A stretch of 34,690 nucleotides of DNA from Bacteroidota bacterium (GTDB lineage Bacteria > Bacteroidota > Bacteroidia > B-17B0 > Aurantibacillaceae). The position numbers were made by a program, and so were the translations under genes. The stretch is from NCBI GenBank assembly GCA_013288015.1, contig JABDCR010000028.1, forward strand, positions 1-34,690, given 5' to 3'. Below are positions 23,686-32,169 of the stretch, in pieces. Every line of letters starts with the position of its first letter. Position 1 is the stretch's first letter. The notes beneath the pieces were generated by a model. That model had not been told where the DNA came from, made no database searches, and saw only the letters and a program-made list of their open reading frames with translations.

Positions 23686-25812
23686 ATGAAAAAAACAATC
23701 ATCGCAATTTCGGCACTTGGTTTATTAGCTTGTTCACAAGAAAAACCGACTAAAGAAGTCATTGTACTTAAATATCCTCAAACCAAAAAGGTAAATCAGG
23801 TTGATGATTATTTTGGAACCAAAGTGGCCGACCCATATCGTTGGTTAGAAGATGATAATAGTGCTGAAACTAAGGCTTGGGTTGATGAAGAAAATAAAGT
23901 AACCTTTTCGTATTTAGATAAAATTCCTTTCAGAGAAAATGTAAAAAAACGCCTTACCCAATTATGGAATTACGAAAAACTAACTGCTCCTGTAAAAAAA
24001 GCAGGCATGTATTTTTCGTTTTATAATAATGGCTTGCAAAATCAAGCTGTACTTTGCGTTCAGAAAAACCTGAAAGATGCACGAGTAGAATTGCTTGACC
24101 CTAATAAACTTTCGGCAGATGGTACCGTTTCTTTTTCGGGATGGGATGTATCTAAAAATGGGAAGTACTTGGCTTATGGGATTTCTAAAGCCGGCAGCGA
24201 TTGGGTTGAAATTCATGTAATGGAAATTGCCGGTAAAAAAGAATTAAGCGATAAAATTGAATGGGTAAAATTTTCGGGCATTAGTTGGTGTAAAAACGGT
24301 TTTTATTATAGTCGATATGATGCACCTGAAAATGGTAAAGCTTTAACCAAACAAAACACAGGACATAAAGTTTATTATCACGAAGTGGGTACAGCGCAAA
24401 GCGCTGATAAATTAATTTTTGCTGATGAAGCACATCCTGACAGAAACTTTACAGCAGGTGTTACCGATGATGAAAAATATCTTACTCTTTCCGGTAGCGA
24501 AAGCACTAGTGGCAATTCTTTATGGATAAAGGAAGTAAATGATGCAACTAACAAGTGGAATAAGCTGGTAGATAATTTTGAAAACGATTATAACATAGTA
24601 CATAACAGCTGCAATAATTTTTATGTGCAAACCAATTATAAAGCATCTAACCAACGATTACTAAAAATTAGTTTGACTAATGCAGAAGAAAAATATTGGC
24701 AAGAAATTATCCCTCAACAAAAAGATTTGCTAGAAGGCGTACAGTATGCCGATAGAAAATTTGTGGCAAGTTTTATGCACGATGTAGCTTCGCGCATGAA
24801 TGTATATGACACAAATGGTTTGTTACTTTATGAGGCTAATTTGGGCGGTTTGTGTAAGGTAAACGACCTAAGTACATCAGATAAGGATACTATAGCCTTT
24901 TTTACCCGTGCTACTTTTACTGCCCCGCCCGCTGTTTACACATACAATGTAAAAGAAAATAGAATGGAGCTGTTTTTCCAACCTAAAACCGATTTTAAAA
25001 GCGAAGATTACGAAACCAAACAGGTTTTCTTTATCAGTAAGGATGGCACAAAAATCCCAATGTTTATTACACTTAAAAAAGGGATTGAGTTAAATGGTAA
25101 CAACCCTTGTTTTGTTTTTGGCTATGGTGGTTTCAACGCTTACTACTCACCCGAATATAGAACTGATAGAGCCTTGTTTTTAGAAGCAGGTGGCATTTAT
25201 TGTGTGCCTGGTATACGTGGTGGTGGCGATTATGGTGAGGATTGGCATAAGGCAGGGACAAAATGTTTAAAGCAAAATGTGTTCGATGATTTTATAGCTG
25301 CCTGCGATTATTTGGTAGTTGAAAAATATACCTCGCACGAAAAACTGGCCATACATGGTCGTAGCAATGGTGGTTTGCTTATTGGTGCCGTTATGACCGA
25401 ACGCCCTGATGTAGCTAAAGTTTGTATCCCAGCCGTGGGTGTTTTAGACATGCTTCGTTTTCATTTGTTCACTATTGGTCGTGCATGGACAGTTGATTAT
25501 GGTTGCAGTGAGAACAAAGATGAGTTTGCCTGCTTATACAAATATTCGCCTTTGCATAATGTAAAAAAAACAAACTACCCTGCAACCCTAGTTTTAACAG
25601 GCGATCATGACGACCGTGTAGTGCCTGCACATTCGTTTAAATTTGCTGCTACCCTGCAAGAAAATCAAACGGGTAACGAACCAATAATTATTAGGATAGA
25701 TAAAAATGCCGGGCATGGTACAGGAAAGCCTACTGCTAAACAGATTGACGAGTATGGCGATATGTGGAGTTTTGTATTTTATAATTTAGGGGTAGATAAA
25801 TTACCTTGGTAG
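23686..25812 (+). CDS. Prolyl oligopeptidase family lipoprotein (S9A)
   Basis: The 708-residue serine peptidase begins with a lipoprotein signal (MKKTIIAISALGLLAC; C16). An N-terminal cap (WLEDDNSAETKAWVDEENK at about residue 53) and a seven-bladed propeller (about 75-415) are followed by an alpha/beta-hydrolase domain. Catalytic residues are S560 in GRSNGGLL, D642 in GDHDDRVVP and H677 in GHGTGK. The motifs GYGGFNAYYSPEY and RGGGDYGEDWHKAG typical of S9A are present. These enzymes cleave after proline in peptides of about 30 residues or less. As a lipoprotein it would act in the periplasm or at the outer membrane on imported or secreted peptides. It is preceded by a 105-base gap with no clear promoter box; a small inverted repeat (AGTTG/CAACT) occurs near 23640-23660. 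Confidence 0.94.
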   Translation: MKKTIIAISALGLLACSQEKPTKEVIVLKYPQTKKVNQVDDYFGTKVADPYRWLEDDNSAETKAWVDEENKVTFSYLDKIPFRENVKKRLTQLWNYEKLTAPVKKAGMYFSFYNNGLQNQAVLCVQKNLKDARVELLDPNKLSADGTVSFSGWDVSKNGKYLAYGISKAGSDWVEIHVMEIAGKKELSDKIEWVKFSGISWCKNGFYYSRYDAPENGKALTKQNTGHKVYYHEVGTAQSADKLIFADEAHPDRNFTAGVTDDEKYLTLSGSESTSGNSLWIKEVNDATNKWNKLVDNFENDYNIVHNSCNNFYVQTNYKASNQRLLKISLTNAEEKYWQEIIPQQKDLLEGVQYADRKFVASFMHDVASRMNVYDTNGLLLYEANLGGLCKVNDLSTSDKDTIAFFTRATFTAPPAVYTYNVKENRMELFFQPKTDFKSEDYETKQVFFISKDGTKIPMFITLKKGIELNGNNPCFVFGYGGFNAYYSPEYRTDRALFLEAGGIYCVPGIRGGGDYGEDWHKAGTKCLKQNVFDDFIAACDYLVVEKYTSHEKLAIHGRSNGGLLIGAVMTERPDVAKVCIPAVGVLDMLRFHLFTIGRAWTVDYGCSENKDEFACLYKYSPLHNVKKTNYPATLVLTGDHDDRVVPAHSFKFAATLQENQTGNEPIIIRIDKNAGHGTGKPTAKQIDEYGDMWSFVFYNLGVDKLPW

Positions 25813-25874
25813 TTATCTAGCTTGAATTTGTCTTTTTTACTGGCTTTTTCGAAAAATAATTGTTAACTTTAAGC

Positions 25875-26495
25875 ATGTTTGATAATGTAGCTAATACAGA
25901 ATACATGGTGCATGTAAAGGAGCGTATAAATCGCTTAAAGCAAGTACATTATATTGCTGCTATTATTTTATTTGTTATAACCTTAGGTTTTTGTTCCTTT
26001 TATGCAAGTGATCTTAAGTTAACCAATATTTCGCTTTCCCACTTTGGTATCTATAAAGAGATTGGTTTTTTTTGGAATGCTAGTCTTTTTGTTATAGGCA
26101 TTACTCTTTTTATTGAAGCTATCTTAAATATAAATAAATACATGCCTAAGTCGTGGCTTATGTATTTGTTTATTGGCTCTGTTATTTGCTTGCTGCTCAC
26201 GGCATCTATTAATATGTCGTATCCAATTCATTACTATTTTGCTTATACGTATTTTATTGGATACACGTCAAGTATTTTTTTATTCGGCTTTTTTTTAATG
26301 AAGTCTGATTTAAGGATGGGTATAACATCTATCATTATTGCCATTGCTTCAGTAATTTGTCCCCTGGCGGTTTTAATGTGGGTACATAGTTTTGCCTTAC
26401 CCGAATTAACTCACACCCTGTTTGTTTTTACATGGGTTAGCATTACCAAGTTTGATACTAATTACCGTAATTTCCTTAAACGATTTGGTTTATAG
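25875..26495 (+). CDS. Multi-pass membrane protein of unknown function
   Basis: I do not recognise the family. From the ATG at 25875 the protein has 206 residues, with six hydrophobic helices of similar length: HYIAAIILFVITLGFCSFYA, WNASLFVIGITLFIEAI, WLMYLFIGSVICLLLTASI, YYFAYTYFIGYTSSIFLFGF, MGITSIIIAIASVICPLAVL and LPELTHTLFVFTWVSI. The arrangement recalls DUF998-like six-TM proteins, an inference from topology. A TTG at 25860 would add five residues and is less likely than the ATG; the upstream TAACTTTA (25864-25871) is a near match to the -7 box but sits too close to the ATG to be convincing. It converges with AMP nucleosidase. Confidence 0.7.
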   Translation: MFDNVANTEYMVHVKERINRLKQVHYIAAIILFVITLGFCSFYASDLKLTNISLSHFGIYKEIGFFWNASLFVIGITLFIEAILNINKYMPKSWLMYLFIGSVICLLLTASINMSYPIHYYFAYTYFIGYTSSIFLFGFFLMKSDLRMGITSIIIAIASVICPLAVLMWVHSFALPELTHTLFVFTWVSITKFDTNYRNFLKRFGL

Positions 26496-26506
26496 TTAAA
26501 AACTAA

Positions 26507-27280
26507 CTATTCAAACTTTAAGTGCTTAACTGTAGCACCTTTATTTATAAGCTCCTTTAACGATTCTATACCGAAACGTAAATGGTCTGACTGAAACTGT
26601 TCGCTAATTTTTTTATCGCTTTCCTCAGTCTTAACGCCTTCCGGTATCATTGGTTGGTCGCTTACTAAAAGTAAAGCTCCGGTTGGTATCTCGTTATGAA
26701 AACCAACCATAAAAATGGTAGCGGTTTCCATGTCTACGGCCATACAACGCATCTTACGCAAATGCTCCTTAAAATCATCATCATGCTCCCAAACACGACG
26801 ATTAGTAGTAAACACAGTACCTGTCCAATAATCGCGACTATTAGTTCTTATAGTGTGTGAAATAGCTTTTTGTAAAGCAAAGGCCGGTAAAGCCGGTACT
26901 TCTGGCGGAAAATAATCGTTTGATGTTCCTTCCCCACGTATCGCAGCAATAGGTAAAATTAAATCGCCTAACTGGTTTTTCTTTTTCAATCCGCCACATT
27001 TCCCTAAAAATAAAACTGCTTTTGGATGAATGGCGCTAAGTAAATCCATTACGGTAGCGGCACTAGCCGAACCCATGCCAAAATTAATAATGGTAATATT
27101 ATCGGCAGTAGCACTCATCATTGGGTGGTTAGTGCCCTTAACTTCAACTTCATTATTTTCGGCAAACATGTAAACATAACTGCTAAAGTTTACAAGTATA
27201 ATGTATTGTCCAAATTCATCTAACGGAACACCTGTATAACGCGGTAACCAATTATTAACTATTTCTTCTTTTGATTTCAT
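26507..27280 (-). CDS. amn: AMP nucleosidase (short Bacteroidota type)
   Basis: From the ATG at 27280 the protein has 257 residues; 14 more in-frame codons reach to 27322 but overlap the -7 box and the opposite gene's start, so they are rejected. It has the nucleoside-phosphorylase fold with the ligand loop NFGMGSASAATVMDLL, the phosphate/ribose strand VLFLGKCGG, the RGEGTSNDYFPPEVPALP region, and VDMETATIFM and SDQPM near the C-terminus. It hydrolyses AMP to adenine and ribose 5-phosphate. The E. coli Amn N-terminal regulatory domain is missing, as is usual for this group. It is divergent from the HsdR_N gene with a short shared promoter region. Confidence 0.88.
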   Translation of the reverse strand: MKSKEEIVNNWLPRYTGVPLDEFGQYIILVNFSSYVYMFAENNEVEVKGTNHPMMSATADNITIINFGMGSASAATVMDLLSAIHPKAVLFLGKCGGLKKKNQLGDLILPIAAIRGEGTSNDYFPPEVPALPAFALQKAISHTIRTNSRDYWTGTVFTTNRRVWEHDDDFKEHLRKMRCMAVDMETATIFMVGFHNEIPTGALLLVSDQPMIPEGVKTEESDKKISEQFQSDHLRFGIESLKELINKGATVKHLKFE

Positions 27281-27311
27281 AAATTGTATATTAAAATATT
27301 TACTTTGCACC

Positions 27312-27319
27312 CAAAGATA
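27312..27319 (-). promoter_or_regulatory. -7 box (TATCTTTG) for AMP nucleosidase
   Basis: An exact match on the minus strand 31 bases before the ATG at 27280. It also lies in the 44-base space before the TTG start of the divergent HsdR_N gene, so the two promoters overlap. Confidence 0.6.
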
Positions 27320-27324
27320 CAAAA

Positions 27325-27771
27325 TTGTTTAGTCCATTAAACTTTCCGGCAGTTAAGCTAAGGTTACGAGAAGAAAAAACTCAGACACAAGTTTTTGATG
27401 TTATCCGCAAAAGGTATATTTTACTAACTCCTGAAGAGTGGGTTAGGCAGCATGTTATTCATTTTTTGGCAGAAGAAAAAAAATTCCCAACAGGGTTAAT
27501 TGAAATAGAAAAGCAAATATCACTTTTCAATACAAACAAACGGGTAGATATTTTAGTACGTGATAAAAACTTGAAACCTTTATTATTGATAGAATGCAAG
27601 GCAGCAGATGTAATCTTAAAACAAAATGAAATTAGCCAATTGACTCGGTATCAAATAACTTTGCAAGCACCATATTGTATGCTTACAAACGGTTTAAACC
27701 ATGTAGTAATGAAATTGGAAGGTGAAAAAGTAACCTTTTTACAAGAACTGCCTTCTTACCACGAAATTTAA
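27325..27771 (+). CDS. Stand-alone HsdR_N (PD-(D/E)xK nuclease-fold) protein
   Basis: The 148-residue protein matches the HsdR N-terminal family (HSDR_N_2): VFDVIRKRYILLTPEEWVRQHVIHFLAEE, D75 in NKRVDILVRD, the E90-x-K92 pair in LLIECKAAD and Q105 in ISQLTRYQ, which together form a PD-(D/E)xK active site of the type that cuts DNA. No translocase, methylase or specificity subunit is near, so it is not a restriction system by itself. Start is TTG at 27325; no ATG is available upstream in frame before a stop (27292), and the family opens at about this point (SPLNFP). Stand-alone copies are common in the phylum, often near DNA replication or nucleotide genes, which is a family observation from memory. 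It is divergent from AMP nucleosidase. Confidence 0.82.
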   Translation: MFSPLNFPAVKLRLREEKTQTQVFDVIRKRYILLTPEEWVRQHVIHFLAEEKKFPTGLIEIEKQISLFNTNKRVDILVRDKNLKPLLLIECKAADVILKQNEISQLTRYQITLQAPYCMLTNGLNHVVMKLEGEKVTFLQELPSYHEI

Positions 27772-27927
27772 CTAATCAAAGCCTGGTTTTTTGTTAAAAA
27801 ATACCGCCCATCCTTGATAAAACCAAAAAGATATCTTATTTTTAATAAAATTTAGAATGCTAAAAATAAATCACTTAATTAGCAGCATTAATTTTAGCCT
27901 CAATTAAAAAAACAAACAATTAAACAG
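27772..27927. other. 156-base gap before the subtilisin gene
   Basis: The gap holds a ten-base palindrome AAGATATCTT at 27828-27837 and A/T-rich sequence up to the ATG. No exact TAnnTTTG box and no clear hairpin terminator for the HsdR_N gene was seen. Confidence 0.5.
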
Positions 27928-30900
27928 ATGAAAAAAATAATTACATCTTTTGGTTTATCACTTAGCTTGCTTGTAGGATTTGATGTTCAAGCAGATAATG
28001 GTAAAGCACCTCATGGCTCACGACCAACAACTATGTTTAGATTAGACCCTTCTTTTAAAGAAGGAGTTAACTATACCGGTGGGCATATAATTTTTAAAGT
28101 AAAAGAACAGTACCGAAATAATTGTTCGGTAAGCTATATTAATGACGTAAAACTAACCCCTATTTTAAATTATTTAGGTGTAAGCTCATTAGCTAAATTA
28201 TTCCCTATGGAAAAAGCTCCTAAAGAGAAAGTTAACAAATTAGGACAGGCTTATGCTGATTTATCATTGACTTATGAAATTAAGTTTAGTAATAAAGATA
28301 TTTCATTAGAAAAGGCTATCAACTTAATGCTTTCTACCGGTTTATTTGATTATGCAGATCCTCGTTATATACGCCGCACTTGGGCTATTTTCCCTAACGA
28401 CCCTAATGCTAATGCATCAACTACTAAACAGTACCCGTACTTAAACCGTATTAAGGCTTATAATGCTTGGGATTTAACTGCCGGCGGTACACAAGGTGAT
28501 ACCAATGTAGTTATTGGCATTGTTGATTCAGGAACAGATTTAGTTCACCCCGATTTAGCTGCAAACTTTAAACATAACTATGGTGAAATTCCTAATAATG
28601 GCATAGATGATGACCATGATGGCTACATTGATAATTATACAGGTTGGGATTTAGCAGGAGCTGATTATAATAACATAGTAGGAGATAGTAGCCCACAAAT
28701 TATGGGAACTAATAACGAACATGGTTCTCACGTATCAGGTTGTGCATCGGCTGTTACTAACAATGGCATTGGTGTAGCGGGTGTTGGTTTTAATTGTAAA
28801 CTTTTACCTGTTAAATGCGCTGCCGATAATGATACACGCGGTTCAGGTGGAGAAGGGTATATTATTACAGGTTACGAAGGCATACAATATGCAGCTGCAC
28901 ATGGTGCAAAAGTAATTAACTGTTCTTGGGGTGGTACAGGCGGAAGCAGTTACGAGCAATCTATTATTACTGCGGCTACCATAAACTATAATTGTATTGT
29001 AGTTGCAGCGGCCGGTAATGATGCTTTAGATGAAATATCATATCCTGCCGGATACAATTATGTGTTATCTGTTGCAGCAACAAATGGGTATAGCGATGCA
29101 AAAGCATCTTTCTCTAATTGGAATTATACGGTTGATTTATGTACACCGGGTGGGCCTTGCGCTGCCTCAGGTACTCTATCTCAGGGGATATATAACACTA
29201 TTTATTCTGCAACAAGTTCTACAACACCAACTTATGCTTTTTTGCAAGGAACCTCTATGGCATCTCCTATTACATCAGGCGGTGTTGCTTTAGTGTTGTC
29301 TAAATATCCAACGTATACTGGCATGCAAGCAGGTCAGCGCTTAATTGTTACTACAGATAACAACTATGGATCAAATCCAGCTACATATGCAAATAAATTA
29401 GGCAGTGGTCGTTTAAATTTATTTACCGCTGTTACTTCTACAGTTGCTGCACAAAGCGAGTCAGTTGTTTTTACAAACGATAGTATAACCGACCATAACG
29501 ATTTAGTGTTTACGCAAGGTGATACTTTATTTATTGGCGGTAGTTTTATTAACTATTTAAATGCAACATCAAGTGCTGCAACAGCTTCTATAACAGCAGT
29601 TACCGGTGGAGCGTATGTTACTGGGGTAAGCTCTTCTTATGCTTTAGGAGTAATGAATTCTAATACATCTAAAAGTAATGTAGCTACACCTTTTAAATTT
29701 AAAGTAGCAAGTGCACCACTTAATACAACGGTAGTGTTTCAAGTAAAAATTACAGATGGCGCTTATACGCAAAGTTACTTTTTCTCAGTTTTATTAAATC
29801 CGGATTATGTAAATATTACTATTAATCAGGTTTTCACTACTATCACAAGTCGTGGAAAAATTGGTTGGAGTAAAGATGGAGAAGCTGGTGGTTTAGGATT
29901 TTCATACAACGGAGATAATTTACTTTATGAAGGTGGTTTTATGGTTGGAACTTCATCAACTGCAGTTTCTGACTGTATACGCGGAACAAGTACAACGGGA
30001 GCATCTGATACAGATTTTGTCACAGTAATTACAGCTCATAAGGTTGTACCTTCTTTAGTATCAGAGTTTGATGTAAATGGAGAGTTTAATGATGCAGATG
30101 CATCTCCTGTACAAAACGTACTTGTTCGTCATAATGCTTATGCTTGGTCAACGCCGGGTAGTAGTAAATTTATCATTGTAGAGTATATTATACATAACAA
30201 AGGCGCATCTACTTTAAGTAATTTATACGCTGGTATTTTTGCTGATTGGGATGTAGATGCATCTACTGCCAGTACAAATAGGTCTGATTATGATGCTGCC
30301 AGAAAATTAGGCTACACTTGGGCAACGCCTGCTACTAGTCATTTATATGCCGGTATGCAATTACTAACAAGTACCCCCCCTAATTTTTACGCAATAGACA
30401 ATGTAGGTGCAGGTGCTGGAGGTGTTAATATAGCATCATCCGCCGGATTTAGAAAAGCGGATAAATATACAACCTTATCAACTATGCGTACACAAGCAGG
30501 AGATTCTACAGCTACGGGTAATGATGTTTGTAATGTAATGAGTTCTGGTCCGTTTACCCTTGCCGCCAATGACTCTGTGAAGATAGCAATTGCTCTTATA
30601 GCAGGGGATAGCTTAAGTGATTTACAAACAAGTGCAGATACAGCCTATATACGTTATAATGGCGTGCCTATTCCTTTGGGAATTAATAAAGTTGGCATCC
30701 AAAATTTTGCTGTGTACCCAAACCCTGCAACAAATGCATTAAACTTTGTGTTTAATTCAAGCGAGACAGAAAATTATACGGTGTCGTTAGTTAATACATT
30801 AGGGCAAACAGTTAAAACCATGAGTACAACAGCCCCTTCAAACTCATTACACAAAGTAAGTTTTGATGTTAGCGATTTAGCTACTGGAGCTTATATGTAT

Positions 30901-30957
30901 AAAGCAACAAGTGCTTCAGGTAAATCTAATACAGGAAAAGTAATGATTACGCATTAA
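27928..30957 (+). CDS. T9SS-secreted subtilisin-like serine peptidase (S8)
   Basis: The 1009-residue protein has a signal peptide (MKKIITSFGLSLSLLVGFDVQA), a propeptide-like domain (about 45-150), an S8 catalytic domain (about 165-500) and a C-terminal type A T9SS sorting domain (about 930-1009; FAVYPNPATNALNF ... VNTLGQTVKTM ... DLATGAYMYKA). The triad is D200 (IVDSGTDLVHPD), H265 (EHGSHVSG) and S443 (GTSMASP), with the oxyanion N in AAAGND. Residues about 505-925 are a beta-rich region that includes SKFIIVEYIIHNKGASTLSNLYAGIFADWDVD-like and NDSVKIAIALIAGDSL segments seen in other Bacteroidota subtilases. It is expected to act outside the cell, possibly on proteins in the environment. A strong terminator follows. 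Confidence 0.95.
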   Translation: MKKIITSFGLSLSLLVGFDVQADNGKAPHGSRPTTMFRLDPSFKEGVNYTGGHIIFKVKEQYRNNCSVSYINDVKLTPILNYLGVSSLAKLFPMEKAPKEKVNKLGQAYADLSLTYEIKFSNKDISLEKAINLMLSTGLFDYADPRYIRRTWAIFPNDPNANASTTKQYPYLNRIKAYNAWDLTAGGTQGDTNVVIGIVDSGTDLVHPDLAANFKHNYGEIPNNGIDDDHDGYIDNYTGWDLAGADYNNIVGDSSPQIMGTNNEHGSHVSGCASAVTNNGIGVAGVGFNCKLLPVKCAADNDTRGSGGEGYIITGYEGIQYAAAHGAKVINCSWGGTGGSSYEQSIITAATINYNCIVVAAAGNDALDEISYPAGYNYVLSVAATNGYSDAKASFSNWNYTVDLCTPGGPCAASGTLSQGIYNTIYSATSSTTPTYAFLQGTSMASPITSGGVALVLSKYPTYTGMQAGQRLIVTTDNNYGSNPATYANKLGSGRLNLFTAVTSTVAAQSESVVFTNDSITDHNDLVFTQGDTLFIGGSFINYLNATSSAATASITAVTGGAYVTGVSSSYALGVMNSNTSKSNVATPFKFKVASAPLNTTVVFQVKITDGAYTQSYFFSVLLNPDYVNITINQVFTTITSRGKIGWSKDGEAGGLGFSYNGDNLLYEGGFMVGTSSTAVSDCIRGTSTTGASDTDFVTVITAHKVVPSLVSEFDVNGEFNDADASPVQNVLVRHNAYAWSTPGSSKFIIVEYIIHNKGASTLSNLYAGIFADWDVDASTASTNRSDYDAARKLGYTWATPATSHLYAGMQLLTSTPPNFYAIDNVGAGAGGVNIASSAGFRKADKYTTLSTMRTQAGDSTATGNDVCNVMSSGPFTLAANDSVKIAIALIAGDSLSDLQTSADTAYIRYNGVPIPLGINKVGIQNFAVYPNPATNALNFVFNSSETENYTVSLVNTLGQTVKTMSTTAPSNSLHKVSFDVSDLATGAYMYKATSASGKSNTGKVMITH

Positions 30958-30977
30958 TCATTATACTATATTTTAAA

Positions 30978-31012
30978 GCAAAGGAGCCTCGCAGTAATGT
31001 GGGGCTCCTTTC
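30978..31012. terminator. Bidirectional terminator between the subtilisin gene and M28 peptidase gene
   Basis: AAGGAGCC (30981-30988) and GGCTCCTT (31003-31010) form an eight-pair stem followed by T-rich sequence. It serves the plus-strand subtilisin gene and could also end the minus-strand M28 gene, which stops at 31016. The sequence is almost the same as that of the HU terminator. Confidence 0.85.
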
Positions 31013-31015
31013 ATT

Positions 31016-32164
31016 TTAAATAGTCGATATAAAATCTACAAGCAATTTAAACACTGAATTATACTTCGTTAATGGAAGTGTTTTTGGTATATCATATACA
31101 TCATGATAGGCTTTTATACCACCCATAGTGTATATAAAAAAAGAAGGCACACCTTTTTCTGTAAACCAATAATGATCACTATTATGGGCTTTGCCGCGGG
31201 GCTTTACTAAGGTCAAGTAGTTTTTTTCTGTATTTATTTTTTTTAATGTTTCAAACTGAGTTTTAAACTCGGTAGCGTTTACTACGGTAATGCCTTCATC
31301 TCCTGTGCCAAGCAAGTCAAGGTTTATTAAAAATTTTATTTTGCTTAACTCGAATACCGGATGTTCGGTAAAATATTTTGAACCTAATAAACCGGCTTCT
31401 TCACCGGCAAAAAACACGAATATGGTTTTGTATTTTGGTGGATGTTGGGCGTAATATTTTACCAAGTTAAGCAGCATGCTAACCCCACTGGCATTATCAT
31501 TAGCGCCCGGAAAATAGGTTTTGCTTCCCATCATTCCCAAATGGTCATAGTGAGCTGTTAGCATAACTACCGTATCATTTTTTTCATCTTTTCCGTTTAT
31601 GTAAGCGCAAATGTTTTTGCAGATATATTTATTTAGTAGTTTATTTTCGATACTTACTTCTACAGTTTTTATATCATTAAAGGTGTTGTTGTTCAACAGT
31701 TCTACATCACAATAGTTTGCGCATTCGGTTGAAACACTAAATGTTAATTTTCTTTTTAAACTTAATACAATTGGGGTTTCCGAGTTACCCATATAGGTAA
31801 CACTATCTTTTTTTTCTACATTAAATTTCCCTTTTAAACCAACACTTTCCGGGCTAATAATAAAATCAACACCGGGCTTTAAAATTTTACTATTTACGGT
31901 TAGATTCATCTTTCCTGGAAAAGTGTTTACATTAAAATCAAACCATTGATAGTATCCTGTATTAAAAAGTGGTTGGGCTTTACATTTTTTGAGTTCGCTA
32001 ACAATATATTTTGCAGATATATCTAAACCGTTTTTAATATAGCCTCTTCCGGCAAATTGTTTAGAGCATAATGTGCTTATTACTTTACGAGCATATAAAC
32101 TGTCTTGTGCGTGAACGCGTATAAAGCATAAAGCAAATAATAATATGATATAGTTTTTACGCAT
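31016..32164 (-). CDS. M28-family zinc metallopeptidase, exported
   Basis: The 382-residue protein has a signal peptide (MRKNYIILLFALCFIRVHAQ) and an M28 catalytic domain from about residue 195. Metal ligands are visible: H205 in TAHYDHLG, D223 in GANDNASG, the glutamate pair E255/E256 in FAGEEAG, D283 in NLDLLG and H331 in NSDHYWF. The N-terminal part (about 75-185) is an inserted beta-rich segment, as in the M28 proteins with a PA-type insert. It is expected to be a periplasmic aminopeptidase or carboxypeptidase. It lies five bases after the DUF71 gene stop, so both are on one transcript. Confidence 0.9.
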   Translation of the reverse strand: MRKNYIILLFALCFIRVHAQDSLYARKVISTLCSKQFAGRGYIKNGLDISAKYIVSELKKCKAQPLFNTGYYQWFDFNVNTFPGKMNLTVNSKILKPGVDFIISPESVGLKGKFNVEKKDSVTYMGNSETPIVLSLKRKLTFSVSTECANYCDVELLNNNTFNDIKTVEVSIENKLLNKYICKNICAYINGKDEKNDTVVMLTAHYDHLGMMGSKTYFPGANDNASGVSMLLNLVKYYAQHPPKYKTIFVFFAGEEAGLLGSKYFTEHPVFELSKIKFLINLDLLGTGDEGITVVNATEFKTQFETLKKINTEKNYLTLVKPRGKAHNSDHYWFTEKGVPSFFIYTMGGIKAYHDVYDIPKTLPLTKYNSVFKLLVDFISTI

Positions 32165-32169
32165 GTGTT

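Noticed and set aside
27325..27771. A type I restriction system
   Set aside because: Only an HsdR N-terminal-type domain is present; there is no translocase, methylase or specificity gene nearby.
26507..27771. A defence module of AMP nucleosidase plus nuclease
   Set aside because: AMP nucleosidase of this type is a widespread core enzyme and no other defence gene, transposon or integration site is near. I kept the pair only as a lower-confidence lead.
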